From Adiantum capillus-veneris (Eukaryota > Streptophyta > Polypodiopsida > Polypodiales > Pteridaceae): a stretch of 64,000 nucleotides of DNA. Below, one piece after another: positions 37,001 to 48,106 of the stretch. Made by a program: the position numbers and the translations under genes. Position 1 is the stretch's first letter. Each line of letters opens with the position of its first letter. Below the pieces are notes generated by a model that saw only the letters and a list, made by a program, of their open reading frames with translations, ran no database searches and was not told the origin of the DNA. The stretch is from assembly GCA_014529385.2 (NCBI GenBank), contig CM043962.1, positions 126,818,970 through 126,882,969 on the forward strand, written 5' to 3'.

Positions 37001-37373
37001 TTAAGAGGCCTCTGATAGATATATCAGATATGATCTCTAAGTTCGATGTACACACATGTAAGCCTAGGTTAGAAGATGATTTGCAAAACATAGGGTATTG
37101 ATGGCAGACGCAAGTAGGGATATCTTTAAGAAGGAGGAAGTCATTTGAGTAGACAAGGCTTTTAATAGACGGTAGATACTTCCATCCTATAGTTACATTG
37201 TCAAGCAACGTATTAAGACCAAAAACTTTTTTGAAACATTCACTCAGAAGTGATTGTGGTGTGAAAAACTCCAAAATTTTGCTAGTAAATAGGCAATGGG
37301 CAAAAACAGTATCACGGATTTCCATCCTTGGGGATAAGTAGAGTCTACCACATGCGTTCCGAAGCACCTGCAC
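34095..37373 (-). pseudogene. Penelope-like reverse transcriptase, interrupted by a piggyBac-type element
   Basis: N-terminal block 37373-36864: TIGWKYLPSIKSLVYSNDFL, then PTCVCHQYPMF, LGLHVCTSN and SIRGLLNNALNHIPP. A one-base frame change near 36880 leads to ILWNKINLLPQGW and the DKAPNTACLICRR block, which fits the DK motif ahead of the Penelope reverse transcriptase core. After the 1321-bp insertion come YAIFTTDITQCYQNIPL (motif A), QGIPMGFSCSPVMCNLYL (motif B) and FMDDLCSLNN (motif C, the catalytic DD). After a stop at 34482, KTHFLNIKI, YTRFFWKRD and KSNRPCKNS look like the thumb. Defects seen: one frame change, one stop and the insertion. Group II intron, retron and LINE enzymes fit less well because of DKAPN and QGIPMG. 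Confidence 0.65.
35345..36665. mobile_element. piggyBac-type non-autonomous DNA transposon, 1321 bp
   Basis: Flanked by TTAA on both sides (35341-35344 and 36666-36669), the piggyBac target duplication. Perfect 15-bp inverted repeats CACTAGAATGGTAAC lie at 35345-35359 and 36651-36665; they resemble the CCCTAGAAAGATA start of the original piggyBac. Next to each end is a hairpin: CAGGACACTTTTGTGTCCTG at 35359-35378 and AGGACACTTTTATGTCCT at 36628-36645. The interior has a 105-codon plus-strand frame (36181-36498) without recognisable transposase motifs, so the element probably relied on an enzyme made elsewhere. It sits inside the reverse transcriptase gene between the DKAPN block and motif A. 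Confidence 0.85.
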
Positions 37374-37433
37374 ATTACATTTCCAAAAAAATTCTGATTG
37401 GTAAATTCCTACCCCGCCCTCTAGTGTATCTTC

Positions 37434-38728
37434 TCACCCTCCAAACGTAGAGTCACTAGATGAAGGAGTAAGAAAGGAAGTGTAGGAAGTAGACGGAGAA
37501 CCAAGCGTGTTAGGCCGTTTGGAAACCTGAGAGTCCTCATCCTCTAAGCTAGGCTTGATTTGTGCAACCATACCTTTGATCCCCTTATAGTTACCAAAGG
37601 TGGTTAATAAGGTGCCACATCCATCTCCACCCAACTCCTCGAGTGTGTCACACATAGTACTTCTATAATGCATGAAAGCAATTTGTCCAAGGACCAAATC
37701 CTTAGCCTGTCCACCAAGCCATGAACAGAAGAGGGATAGATGAAATTCTTCAGCTTTGTCAGGAAAAAATGCTTGATAGATTGTTGAGGGCATACCAAAT
37801 TGCAAGGTCAAACCAGATAATGCTTGACTCACAAGGTGCTTTAGGATCCAAAAATGTGCAAGCACACTTAAGGTAGGGTCTGAAAACGTTCCAAACAGTT
37901 TCAGTGTAGTATTCTGCAATGCTTTTACTAAAGGTCATCAATCCTTTAGTTCTTACATAAAGGCCAGCATTGGACCTGCATTTTTTATCATCAAGAAACC
38001 TCATGTTGAACGGTGCTTTAATAAGATCTCCCTTATCAAGGATCTGAACCCCTTTCAAAACTTTGAGTTTGTACTCCTCTATGGTAGTCGGTGCCAAGTT
38101 AGCTAGGAAGACCCAGGTTTCCATAGAAATTGGAGCAAGGAATCCTTTGTTAGGGATCAGCCAGAGTCTATGGTCTACACCCAAGGATTCAACTTCGATC
38201 TGTCGCGAAGGTAAGAAAGGAAAGGCCCTATAAACCTTTGGCACTAAATCCAATAGGGAAGCCTCACTGAGGGAACAAAGGTCTTTTTGAAATTCTTTGA
38301 CAGCTTCCAAAGCAGCAGCAACCCTACAGAAGAGGCTATTAGGCGGAGGAACCATAGGAGTCGAAGGTGCAGTAAACAAAATTAGGACTAAGCCCATAGA
38401 ATTTCCTGAGCATATTAGACAATTCGGATCCTTTAGAAGAGAACGTTGCTAGATCTTGATTATGGGTTTTGGCAAGACACTCCAGGTTAGCAATATATTC
38501 CAATAGAATATTAATTCCATCAACCCTGTTTTTAACGAGGAGAGCAAGCACTTTTACCCACTGGTCAAAAGAGACAAGATGGATAAGGGATAAAATAGCA
38601 TCCTTTGAGGCATCAAAAATAAGAGAAGAGGCTTCACCATCCTGGATACACTTCAGTTCAAGGAGAGAGGCAAAGGAGAGAGGTTCCATAGGTAGCGAAA
38701 GACCTTGGGAGAGAGAGATAATCTGCAA
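37434..38728 (-). pseudogene. ORF1-like region of the retroelement, frameshifted
   Basis: Three overlapping minus-strand frames (38728-38339, 38397-37759, 37919-37434) follow each other with two frame changes. Together they cover about 430 codons just upstream of the reverse transcriptase. Recognisable traits are only general: helical, leucine-rich stretches (VKVLALLVKNRVDGINILLE, CRVAAALEAVKEFQKDL), a middle part with RFLDDKKCRSNAGLYVRTKG, and a serine/threonine-rich C-terminus. I recognise no Gag zinc knuckle and no known ORF1 domain. Position and strand suggest a nucleic-acid-binding or particle protein of the element, but this is inference. A frame at 39046-38795 (RLARELELNSPYTLYRTR) may be its N-terminus. 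Confidence 0.4.
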
Positions 38729-39236
38729 TGATTACAAAGATTAGGTATACCATCCAAAAACTCGTACCCAAAGTCATCATAGATCTTATGGATACTACAT
38801 TCCTTTTTTGAGTTTTACATTTCTATGAAAATAAGGTCTAGTCCTATACAAAGTATAGGGAGAATTAAGTTCTAGTTCTCTAGCTAGGCGCATTTTCTCC
38901 GAGATCAGAGCTCTCTTCACAGGATCAGAGCAGACCTTCATTCTAGCAGTAAGTTTCCGAATGCCCTGGAGGATAGTAATACTTTTTTTAAAAGGTGAAC
39001 TAACAAGGCACAATAGTATTTTCTTATGTATGTAAGTGCTAAACAAGGGTCATATAGATTGGTAGCATTAGCAACTTTAAAACAGTCCGGTCAAAAGGAC
39101 CACTGCAACTCTGCACTAATGCCCCTGCCTTTTACAATATCCTAAAATATAGTAACTGGCACTAAGTGCTAGAACCGGAGTCTGAGATGAAACGACAAGT
39201 TCTTCCCTCTTTTGCGCTTATTGTGTGTGTGTTGCT

Positions 39237-42200
39237 GTTTTAAATACATATATACGCAAACGAACACAAGTGTTCACGGACAACCAGATCCTAGACAAGT
39301 ATAAGGGTTATGCACAAAAATTTATTTACATGTTTGAAAATAAATTTTGTACATGGTATCAGTAACCTAGAATACATCATAGGAAAAATATAATCCCTAA
39401 GAATGGTAGTAGAGCTACTCCCCATTCGAACGAGCATCAATTCCAAAACATAAAGAATAGCATGTTTTAATCAAAGAAGGTAGCCCTCACCTGCACCCAT
39501 AATAAACAAGAAAACCCTCAGTTAGCAATTGTTTACCATATACAGGTGATGCATGGGCATCCCAGTTGTTATCCATGTCACAATGATACAACAAATGATT
39601 CTTTATGTGTTTCCATATGATCCTCTGAAAATAATTTCACATGATACTATACTTCTTCTTTTTATTCTTCACGGCATCATATATATACACTTAGAAAAAA
39701 GTATCTCATACAAATTTTATATAGTAAAATACTCGGTATTTTTCCTCTAGAAGTGATAGAGGAAGGGTTCTTTTACATACATACGTTGGGGGATTTTTTT
39801 TATTTTTATCATAATCTCTTAAGGCCTTTGTTCAATTTGAAAACCCAGTACATACCGTTAAGGTTTTAGACAACATAAGCAGAGATCTAGGTATCACAGC
39901 ATAAGGCAGCAAATTCCCAGAATCAAGGTCAGCCACGTTTGTAATATGCACACAATATTGCTTATTTCTTGCTTAGGAATACGTAGCTCACTTCCTTGCT
40001 ATAAAGCATTGAGATGTCCAATCATTTTCAAGAGTATAATGAACCTAAAGTATTCAGCACACAGTACCGACACAAGATAGACGGCATCCCCAGCAGCAAT
40101 ACAAGCTATAATACTTTTACACCGAGATGTGAAACAAAGATCAAGTCTTCCATACACAACCAGATCATCGAAGAAAAAATTTCATCAGAATATTACATTC
40201 CTTCCTACTGCAGAACAATGTAAAATTCAGTATATATATTTAGAAATGAATACTTGCCAATCATCTCCTAGTGCACCATGTTAGTCACTAGGATTTAGTA
40301 GCTCACCACATTTTTGATCCAAATTTTGCAGTTTATTATTGAACTATACAGCGGCCAGTTAAGGCCACCACCCTATTTTTTAGAGAACCGTTTAGAATAT
40401 TGGTTTCTATCATAGAATAGAGCTATCCTTGAATAAAAGTCCTCATTTGAGATGCCTTACTGCCTGTTAGTATATCACATAGCTAGGGCAAACATACAAA
40501 TGATCACGGGCTGGACCTTTATATCAAGGTCATTAATATGGTCGTAATTAGGTTTTCAATGATACCGGGAACGCAAAAATTGCACCATCTCGGTTTAGAG
40601 CAGATTTTTTTCCGCTTTAAGAGATATCCTATCGTACACTATCCATGAGTGTCCCAATTATCGGCCTTTTATGTTACAGAGACACAAAGCCCTATCCATG
40701 TCATTAATCTCTATTTTTAGAAGTCAAGATAGGCCTCCTAGCTATTCAAATATTATGGAAACAGATTTTTAACGGTGCAAGCCCGATTCTTTACCCATAA
40801 AAAATCTCATAAAGGTGTCACTTTTTTCATCATGTCCTATAAAACACACAGTCAGCAAAACAGGCTTCGCCCTGCGATTAGATACATACTGAAGTTTTCT
40901 AGAAGCCAATCAAAAACCAGAAGAATATGACAGAGGTAGAGATAGTCCTCTTTAACCCGGATTTTTTCAGCAGATCTCTGACATAGTACAATACAATCAG
41001 TTCTCAGATCCACAACCCCACGGTATGTATCACAAAAATGCCCCTAATCATAAAAACAAAGCACCATTTTACAGTTTTTTATAGTTACGAACCAGTCATG
41101 AGCTAGGAGAAACACCCACAGCAATCCTATGTCCTATAGGGTATCATTCTTAGTACGTACGCTTCATTTATTTTGTAAGTTAGAACCCAACAACATGTAT
41201 GGAAAGATTATCTCCGCATCAAAATCAAAACATAATACCAAAACAAATACACAGTATTTTCCACGCAGACAAAGCTACAAGCTATTCGACCTGTGAACTC
41301 GGAGTAGTAGGCAGTCCAGCCCCCACGATGATTTCCTTCCCACTTGTCATGATAGTAGAAGACAATTTTATCTGAGTGCAAAACAGTTCTCACCCCTCAA
41401 TATAAAAACATTTACAAATTCCCTTACCATATACAGTAAACAAATTCCAAGTGAGTGCAAATACTCAAAAGTTTATATAGCCTTGGTGTCAATATAGAGC
41501 GTACTGTACAAGATCGGATTCGTCAGCCCGTAATCCCAGAAGATATGCATACTGTCATACTGCTACGAGAGGATGACACAGGTGCACAAAGCCAAGCAAA
41601 AGCAGATGAACGAGCACAATCATCGCCGAGGCATGGCGTATAGATCGAACAGCCGTGCAGGGTGTGGGTTGTCAGTAATAAGTATCTCGAAGGCAGAAGG
41701 TAATGACCCACTCTTAGTCCAATTTAAACTTTTATGAGAAGTAGTAGTTACCAATTCCCCTTAAGAAGGAAATACCATGTTAAGCTTGCATTCCCATGCA
41801 CCATAGAAGTTCTGAGCGGTAGACAAGAGGTAATATACCCTGGTAGGCTACAGCCCAATTTTGATGATGGTATTAAGAAACAATTATTCCAATCCTACTA
41901 TAGACAACCAGTTACTATTTCAAAGGGTACTACACATTTTTCAAAGTTCTCCTTATATAAAGACCACAACATCTATACAATACAATTACGTGTGCTTCTC
42001 TTCTTTTTTTTAAGGGGACTAGGCCAAAAAAGTTATAGTATTTTCTCGTACTGTATAGAGCAGGCCTGGAGTAGCATTAGTACACACGTACTAGATGAAG
42101 GGCTTTTTGATAATAGATTATATGCAAAAAAATACCATAAGCAACTATATGCAAGGTATTCAGAGGAAAAACCAAACATTATTCCATATATCTATCAAGG

Positions 42201-43269
42201 CTAAGCCATATCTTCCACATATCTACAGCTTTGGTAGGCTAAAGGCCCCATACCCGATGATATTTTTAGGTACTAAGAACCAATTAGTCCCTGCCTATTA
42301 GTATTTCAAGTGGTAATGCATATTTTTCCAAGTCCCTTTATAAAAAAAGCTTTCGTACACCCAAGTTAGGTGTTTTAAGGTATTTCCTTGTTTTGTATGA
42401 AGCCCAGCCTGGAGTGGCATCACCACATATGTACTAGACGAAGGGTTTTTAACACCAGGTTATATCACTTCATAAGCAACTACATGCAAGGTATTCAGAA
42501 GATTCTTAAACATTATTCCCTATACCTATCAAGGATAGGTCATATCTTCCACATACCTATTGTTTGGTGTTTTATCCCGAGTCAGGGCATAGCAGAGTTA
42601 TACCCTATTTAGTATAAGAAAAAGGAAGCCATTGGAGTGGCATCAAACACTAGTACAGGAAGTTAGTATGTTTTTTTACACTTATCCTTCATGGCAACAA
42701 ACACCGATCTGATATTAGCTTTTGCAGTCCAACACCTGCAGCAGTCTAATGAGTTAGCTCGCAGATCATTTGTCAAAAAATATGCCAACATCCTCTTTCC
42801 GAACCAGGGAACATCTCTAGCCCAAACACAGTGGTGGACATATCAAGATAATCTCACCAGAGTAACATTATGGGGTCGAGAGCATTTCAAGAAGAACATT
42901 AGTCTGGCAATAAGAGGCCATGGGTTTAAGTCCGAAGTACTATTACGTTGAGCAGTCTATGAAGCGCGGGTTCTCAGAGCAATTATTCCTACTAGCACAA
43001 TTTATTTCTCATCACAAGCTCTTCCTATGTCCTCATTTGGCCCCTATTTATGAGGATACTTTGATTATTCTCCCCGAACCAGAGGTTTAAGCGTGGCATT
43101 AGCTAATCGTATCCTTCCCCTTACTGAACGACCACCCAAATGTTTCTATTGCGATAGTTGTTTGTGTGATCATGTGATGGATGGCTTGACCGTGATGTAA
43201 AAGGAACCTAGGCTGTTTATGTGCTCTTATTTATGATAAGACTCTTTTTTTTGTAAGCAACACTTTGAA

Positions 43270-43310
<41 letters not shown>
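39237..43310. repeat. 4.07-kb direct repeat, copy A'
   Basis: Second copy of repeat A, including the internal tandem duplication (about 41894-42585) and the gene relic at 42691. It ends in a longer GT tract that passes into GA (to about 43350), whereas copy A passes into GC and the retroelement. Small differences from A are scattered and mostly single bases. Confidence 0.9.
42691..43200 (+). pseudogene. frameshifted copy of the 171-aa gene (in repeat A')
   Basis: Almost identical to the relic at 33306-33815, with the same frameshifts and the same in-frame TGA. The damage therefore predates duplication of the 4-kb unit. The Cys/His tail is conserved (CFYCDSCLCDHVMDG). It ends with TAA at 43198-43200. 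Confidence 0.8.

Positions 43311-43350
<40 letters not shown>
43273..43350. repeat. (GT)n-(GA)n microsatellite
   Basis: GT then GA. The following 75 bp (43351-43425, TGGTTTTGGCCAATTTGCCA and on) match 28474-28545 closely, so tract plus flank is a duplicated segment. Confidence 0.95.
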
Positions 43351-43353
<3 letters not shown>

Positions 43354-43425
43354 TTTTGGCCAATTTGCCATGGTTTTTAAAGGGTGTGGAATTTTGAATC
43401 TCAAAAGAGAGACACGAGTAAGTTG

Positions 43426-43485
43426 GATAGCCAATTGCATTTTTTTAATAACAAATTGTTATTGCTCTTTGCATGTGTGAATGAA

Positions 43486-43532
<47 letters not shown>

Positions 43533-44839
43533 AATACCCTTTTACTTTATTAGAAAAGTTCAAATCTTGTCTAATCTTCCTTAAGCTATCCTCAAAGTGT
43601 AATGTTTCATTAGGTCTAAAGTATTTAAGAATAATTGCGAGGTTATGCAAGCTTGTCGAACGTGATGTCCCTATTCCAAAAAAGTAAAAGCAAAAGTATT
43701 GCAGATCCAACTAACCGTAGTAGACATCAATGTCCCTAATACAAGGATGTCAAAACCTGATGTGCATAGTCCAAAAGGAAGAGAAAAATTTTCCAAAACC
43801 AGTTAACCATAATAGAATTCAATGGCCATTACAAAACCACCTAGAAATCCCAGATTACCCAAATGTTTCTATACAACAAGGGTTAGTATCGAAGCATTAT
43901 TCAAAGCAAGATCATAAATCACACCAAGCTGAGCATATCAGCCCTATATAGGTTATCAGAAAGCCAATTTACACCAACATATGGCAAAGAGTTATAGTAG
44001 CAAAATCCCAAAACCTTATCCTATGAAGGAAAAGATAAATTCGGCTTTGCAACAGAAAGGAGCCAATCTCGTCAACTCAAAAAATCCTCCCAAATCCAAG
44101 CAAAAATCATGATCAGTAGTTCAGTAGGCTTGGTGTATATTTCGAGCATATGTCCAAGCTAATACAGCCTAAAAAAATAAAAAGAGTTACTATAGTTACC
44201 AAGTCAGAATGTGTTTTAAATTTATCAAAGTAACTAGGACTAGAAGTACAACACAAGTTGAAAGGATGAGATTATTGAAACCAACAATATAGAGGTGTAA
44301 TTATGATCTTGTAAATATGATCAGATTAAGATAAGAGTATAAGTATCATAATTAGCTGCACAGGAAGCAGTAGCCAAGCCAAGATCTATACCATTATATT
44401 GTAATACCCATCAGAAGCCATCCCCATAATTGGAGCCAATCCAAGAAGGGTGTACAACCAGATTATAGCCTAAATGAAGAGTCAAATTGTGACACACAAA
44501 TCTAGAATGTAGATCGAAGAACCAGCAGGATTGTAAAACTAAAGTAACCCAATTTGAGTATTAAAAATATTGTGTTTAATCAAGCCATATCCCTCCCATC
44601 AAGGTAAAACTTAGAGAATCAAAAGACCCAAGAAGTATAAGAAGCAACTGATGTTGGTAAGTATTAATGGAACATCAAGTCAGAAAAAGATTTTATGAGC
44701 CTTAGGAGTACCAAGTGAATATGTGTAAGCATCATCCAATAACCAATCAACGAGCAATTTATAATCAATGACCATAGTTAGAACCATATGATCTAATTAA
44801 GCTAATCAAATCAACCAGCATGGATTCAAGTCCTAATGC
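43426..44839. other. no gene recognised; (CT)n at 43490-43531
   Basis: AT-rich sequence with a 42-bp CT tract. No coding, RNA or transposon-end signal seen. Confidence 0.4.
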
Positions 44840-45531
44840 ACATATTTAGTAGTTAACAATGCCAGCATTAAGCAAAGTTGGTAGCAAAATACCATTCAAC
44901 TTGCAGGCCAACACCCAACTGGGTCAAAAAAACCTCATTTTTTGAATCAGTGTTCTAAGGCAAGAACCAAACCCTAGTATAATCGAAGTCTCCACATAAT
45001 GAATGAGCTATAAGAATTTTTCAAGTTCAAGCTTTAGTAAGAGCAAGACCAAAATATCAAATTTATTACGAGGAGGCAAAGCACCCCAGCCTCAACAGAG
45101 GTAGTAAGTATTCCATACTCTTGAAACCCTGTATCAACCCCATATTTCCATACTCAAATTTCAGCAATAAATCACTTTCCTATCTTTCACCTATAATGAA
45201 CTTGTAAATCAAAACATGTAACCCTAAATCATTTTAGCTGCCAATACATCACCATGTAATATAAATCCGCAACCAGTAAACCACCATATATAACACTCCA
45301 GAATATAAACTTGTGTCAAGCATTTCTACCAACTCAGTAGAGAGATTAAGTCGGATAACACTCAGCTAACTAGGGTACTAACCAAGAAATTCACGACCAT
45401 TATATCACAACACTATTAAAAAAAATGAAGGGAGTCTTGAGTAAAATGTAGAACCTGTGACGCAAAATCCTTCCCACCAATCTCCCAAGTAGCAGGGGAA
45501 GTAGATTAATGCAGAGCTAAACCAATTTCTA

Positions 45532-45567
<36 letters not shown>

Positions 45568-46035
45568 AATTTAAAATTTAAACAAACCCAAGTCCAGGTC
45601 ATGGCAAGCCCGCCAGTACAAGTGTTAGTAATAGATAAGTTCCCCCCTAAATTTTCAGTAAAAACAACACCCCAATTACTGTAGCAATTAACAATGCCAA
45701 CAATAGTCAAAGTCAGTAGAGAAAAGCCCCATTCAGCCTGCAGTCAAACACCCAAAAGGGTCGGAAAAAACTCAGGTTAGTATCAGTGTTCTAAGGCAAG
45801 AACCAATCCCTAGCATACTCCAAGTTTCCATTCTGATGTATGAACATATGATCAGTATGTTACCCAAGCTAAAAACCAGAAAGCACGTATGAGGAGAGCA
45901 GGCGTGTTTAGACAATATAGTAGAGCCCTTTTTAGTTCAAACTAGATAATCACACACTTCAGCAACAATTCACTTTCACTTATATTGAACTTGTAGAACA
46001 TGTAAGCCCAAGTCTAGCCAAAGGTTAGGTTAGAC
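44840..46035. repeat. diverged direct duplication, spacing about 800 bp
   Basis: TAACAATGCCAGCATTAAG (44857) recurs as TAACAATGCCAACAATAGTC (45689). CAGTGTTCTAAGGCAAGAACC recurs at 44948 and 45785. AGCAATAAATCACTTTCC and TGAACTTGTAAATCAAAACATG (from 45165) recur near 45961. It contains a (CT)n tract at 45535-45564. No coding content is recognised. Confidence 0.6.
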
Positions 46036-46979
46036 TTAGTGAGCAAAGAAATGTGGGATGTCAAGGCCTTGTTCATTATTTCCATATCCACCAAATGAAA
46101 AAAAAACTTCAACATAACATCAAAAACTCCACATGAGTATAACCCACCATAGTAATCCTCACATGCCACTATACCAAGTCTAAGTGAGAAAGGGCGAGGC
46201 CCATGTCCCCATCACCAGAAGCCGATTTGAGGGTGCCACCATGCCACCGCCCATGCCACAGATTGAGAACATGCCCGAGAAATAGCTTCAAAATATGTTG
46301 CACTGAAATGAATACCCTGAGTGAACCACCCAGCCACCACACTAGAGAGATGATGACCAACCGCATCATACCACCATCGTGCTACTGCTAGCCAATCCCA
46401 CCATGAAGACCCGGAACACTGCATAAAGCCCCCCTGCCACACTTGCCGATGAAGCACCATAACTCAAACAAATCCTCAAGCCACAAATCACAGATCCCAC
46501 AAGCTCTCTTGAAGAGTCAGACACCATCAAAAAGGACACTGAGACTCTGTCGAACGAGAAACAGAACAGCCACCACCAACCGATCTACCATGCAACACTA
46601 TAGACCGTCATTTGGTGCCACCTGTCGATCGGCCTCCACCATCTCTGACCTTTGTTTCCTCCCAAGAAGGGGGGTGGGAGGGAAGGTCTCCCCCAGCAAA
46701 AAGTTTTGCCAGATCTGCATCACCAAGCGCCCCAGGAGAGGGAAGGAATAGTCGAATGCCCACCTCTCGGAGCAAACCCTACCCTCACGCCAGTCCCTTG
46801 CCATAGGCAGCAGCACCAACAGAGAACGCTGCTCCAATAGCCAACCCAAGGCAAGGAAAGACCTCCAGATAGCCCTTCAAACGGTCCCCCCAACCCAACA
46901 AGGTGTTGTTGCAGCCATCCTGCCTCAGGACGACAAAAGAGTTTGATGACCCCCCACCGCAAGTGACGCGCAAGGGTTT
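46036..46979. other. more GC-rich stretch, nothing assigned
   Basis: The 46.2-46.95 kb part is visibly more GC-rich than its surroundings and has overlapping short frames on both strands. None shows a known motif. It could be the 3' continuation of the LINE fragment to its right. Confidence 0.3.
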
Positions 46980-47581
46980 TCTTTTCTTACTAACATCAAA
47001 GAAATATTTTTTTCTTCAAAATAAAGACCTTCATCCTACGCGGTCGTCTTGGACACCAGATGTTCTCAACAGTTGTCACCCATCTTGCCTCTGGCCATTG
47101 CTTGCCCCATTGTTTGTTCAAGGGAGAGAACCAATCTTGTGAAGCCATGAGGGTGTTGTACACCTCTCTGTTGTGTGGTTTATGGAAATTTCTATCAATA
47201 GGCCCACCTCCAAGCTTTCCTATCAAACCTAGATTCACAAGACGACAGGCAGCAGCAGATCAACCGTTCTAAATCTCTATTTACCATCAATCTCTCCGTC
47301 CCATTGAGCATGAACTCAGAAGCTAGTTGGTCTGATCCTTTTAAGTCGCTGCTACTAGAGTCCCAAAATTGGCCCAGTCGATGAATTCCTTTGTTGTTTA
47401 TCTTTCTAGCTACCTCCCTCCAGGCGGTAGGGTTCAACAAGACGCTTCTTGCCTTAGACAGCCAAGGGGACCAATGAGACATTGAGTTGTAGAAGTATCT
47501 AGTTACCTCTCCCCATTCCAAGGTCGTTGCCGCTTTGTTGCACTTTTGGGCCAGCTCGCCAAAAATCTTATCATGTGTCAT
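46980..47581 (-). pseudogene. LINE-type ORF2 C-terminal fragment
   Basis: Minus-strand frames read HWSPWLSKARSVLLNP and ARKINNKGIHRLGQFWD, then in a second frame FSPLNKQWGKQWPEARWV and NIWCPRRPRRMKVFI. The RW-x5-IW-x2-P-R-x4-F-type pattern resembles the region ahead of the zf-RVT motif in plant LINE ORF2 proteins. It is short, frameshifted and without a reverse transcriptase core, so only a relic. Another retroelement tail could look similar. Confidence 0.35.
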
Positions 47582-47879
47582 TGCTTATCGTGATTTTGAA
47601 TCACTTCCTGCATCTCTTGATTATAAAGAGAAGCTAAAGAAAGACGCATTTGCTACCATATGTTGTCTTGATCCTCAAAAAAAAAAGATGGAAGACTTTG
47701 TTTGATTCTCTTGATGAACTCAATGTAGAAATAGAAAAAAGATGTTCAAACAAACGTTACATTTACATGTGAATTGATATGCAAGACCCTGTGATGACAG
47801 CTCGTTTTTACTTAAATTGATGTTACGATGATACATCTACACTTGGAGAGCTTATAGACTTCTTTTTTGTTATTGATTT

Positions 47880-48106
47880 TCAAAGACAAGGACGTGAAAG
47901 TACATTTGTGTGCGCGATGTGTCGGTGCATGTGTGCGGAGAGGAAACAGGAGACTAAGAGGTGTGGAACCTTGCTCAATGAATTGAAGAGTGTATGTGTG
48001 TGTTCCTTATTGCATTGCATGTAGGAAGAAGAATACAAAGTGAGAAAGTGTCTGTAGGATTAGTCATGGTAGGGGACGCGTGGCCACTATGGCCTTCACC
48101 CCAACA
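47880..48106 (-). repeat. 3' LTR of a decayed minus-strand Copia element (outer end unclear)
   Basis: On the minus strand the purine-rich AAGTGGGAGAT (48117-48107) is followed by TGTTGGGGTGAAGGCC, the standard Copia polypurine tract and LTR start. The far end is not defined. A stretch at 53370-53480 (GGTTCCACCCCTCTTC on the minus strand) resembles part of this LTR and could be its partner. Confidence 0.5.

Larger units (their letters stand above)
33916..39221 (-). mobile_element. Penelope-like retroelement, about 5.3 kb, inserted in a (GT)n tract
   Basis: This is the single-copy stretch between the two direct repeats. On the minus strand it carries an ORF1-like block (38728-37434, perhaps from 39046) and a reverse transcriptase (37373-34095). 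Both ends sit in GT tracts (33887-33915 and 39222-39232), CA on the coding strand. From memory, some Penelope-like elements of the green lineage are found in (CA)n tracts. No GIY-YIG endonuclease is visible at either end of the reverse transcriptase. The junction at 29679-29853 (gene, GT, TTG, repeat) looks like the same junction without the element. Confidence 0.6.

Noticed and set aside
29853-43310. Ordinary LTR retrotransposon with 4-kb LTRs
   Set aside because: The enzyme is not of LTR type, no primer-binding site or polypurine tract was found beside the repeats, and the repeats hold a plus-strand gene relic. Kept only as an alternative in the findings.
46203-46973. Short overlapping frames in a GC-richer stretch
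   Set aside because: GC-rich sequence has fewer stops by chance; no domain could be recognised.
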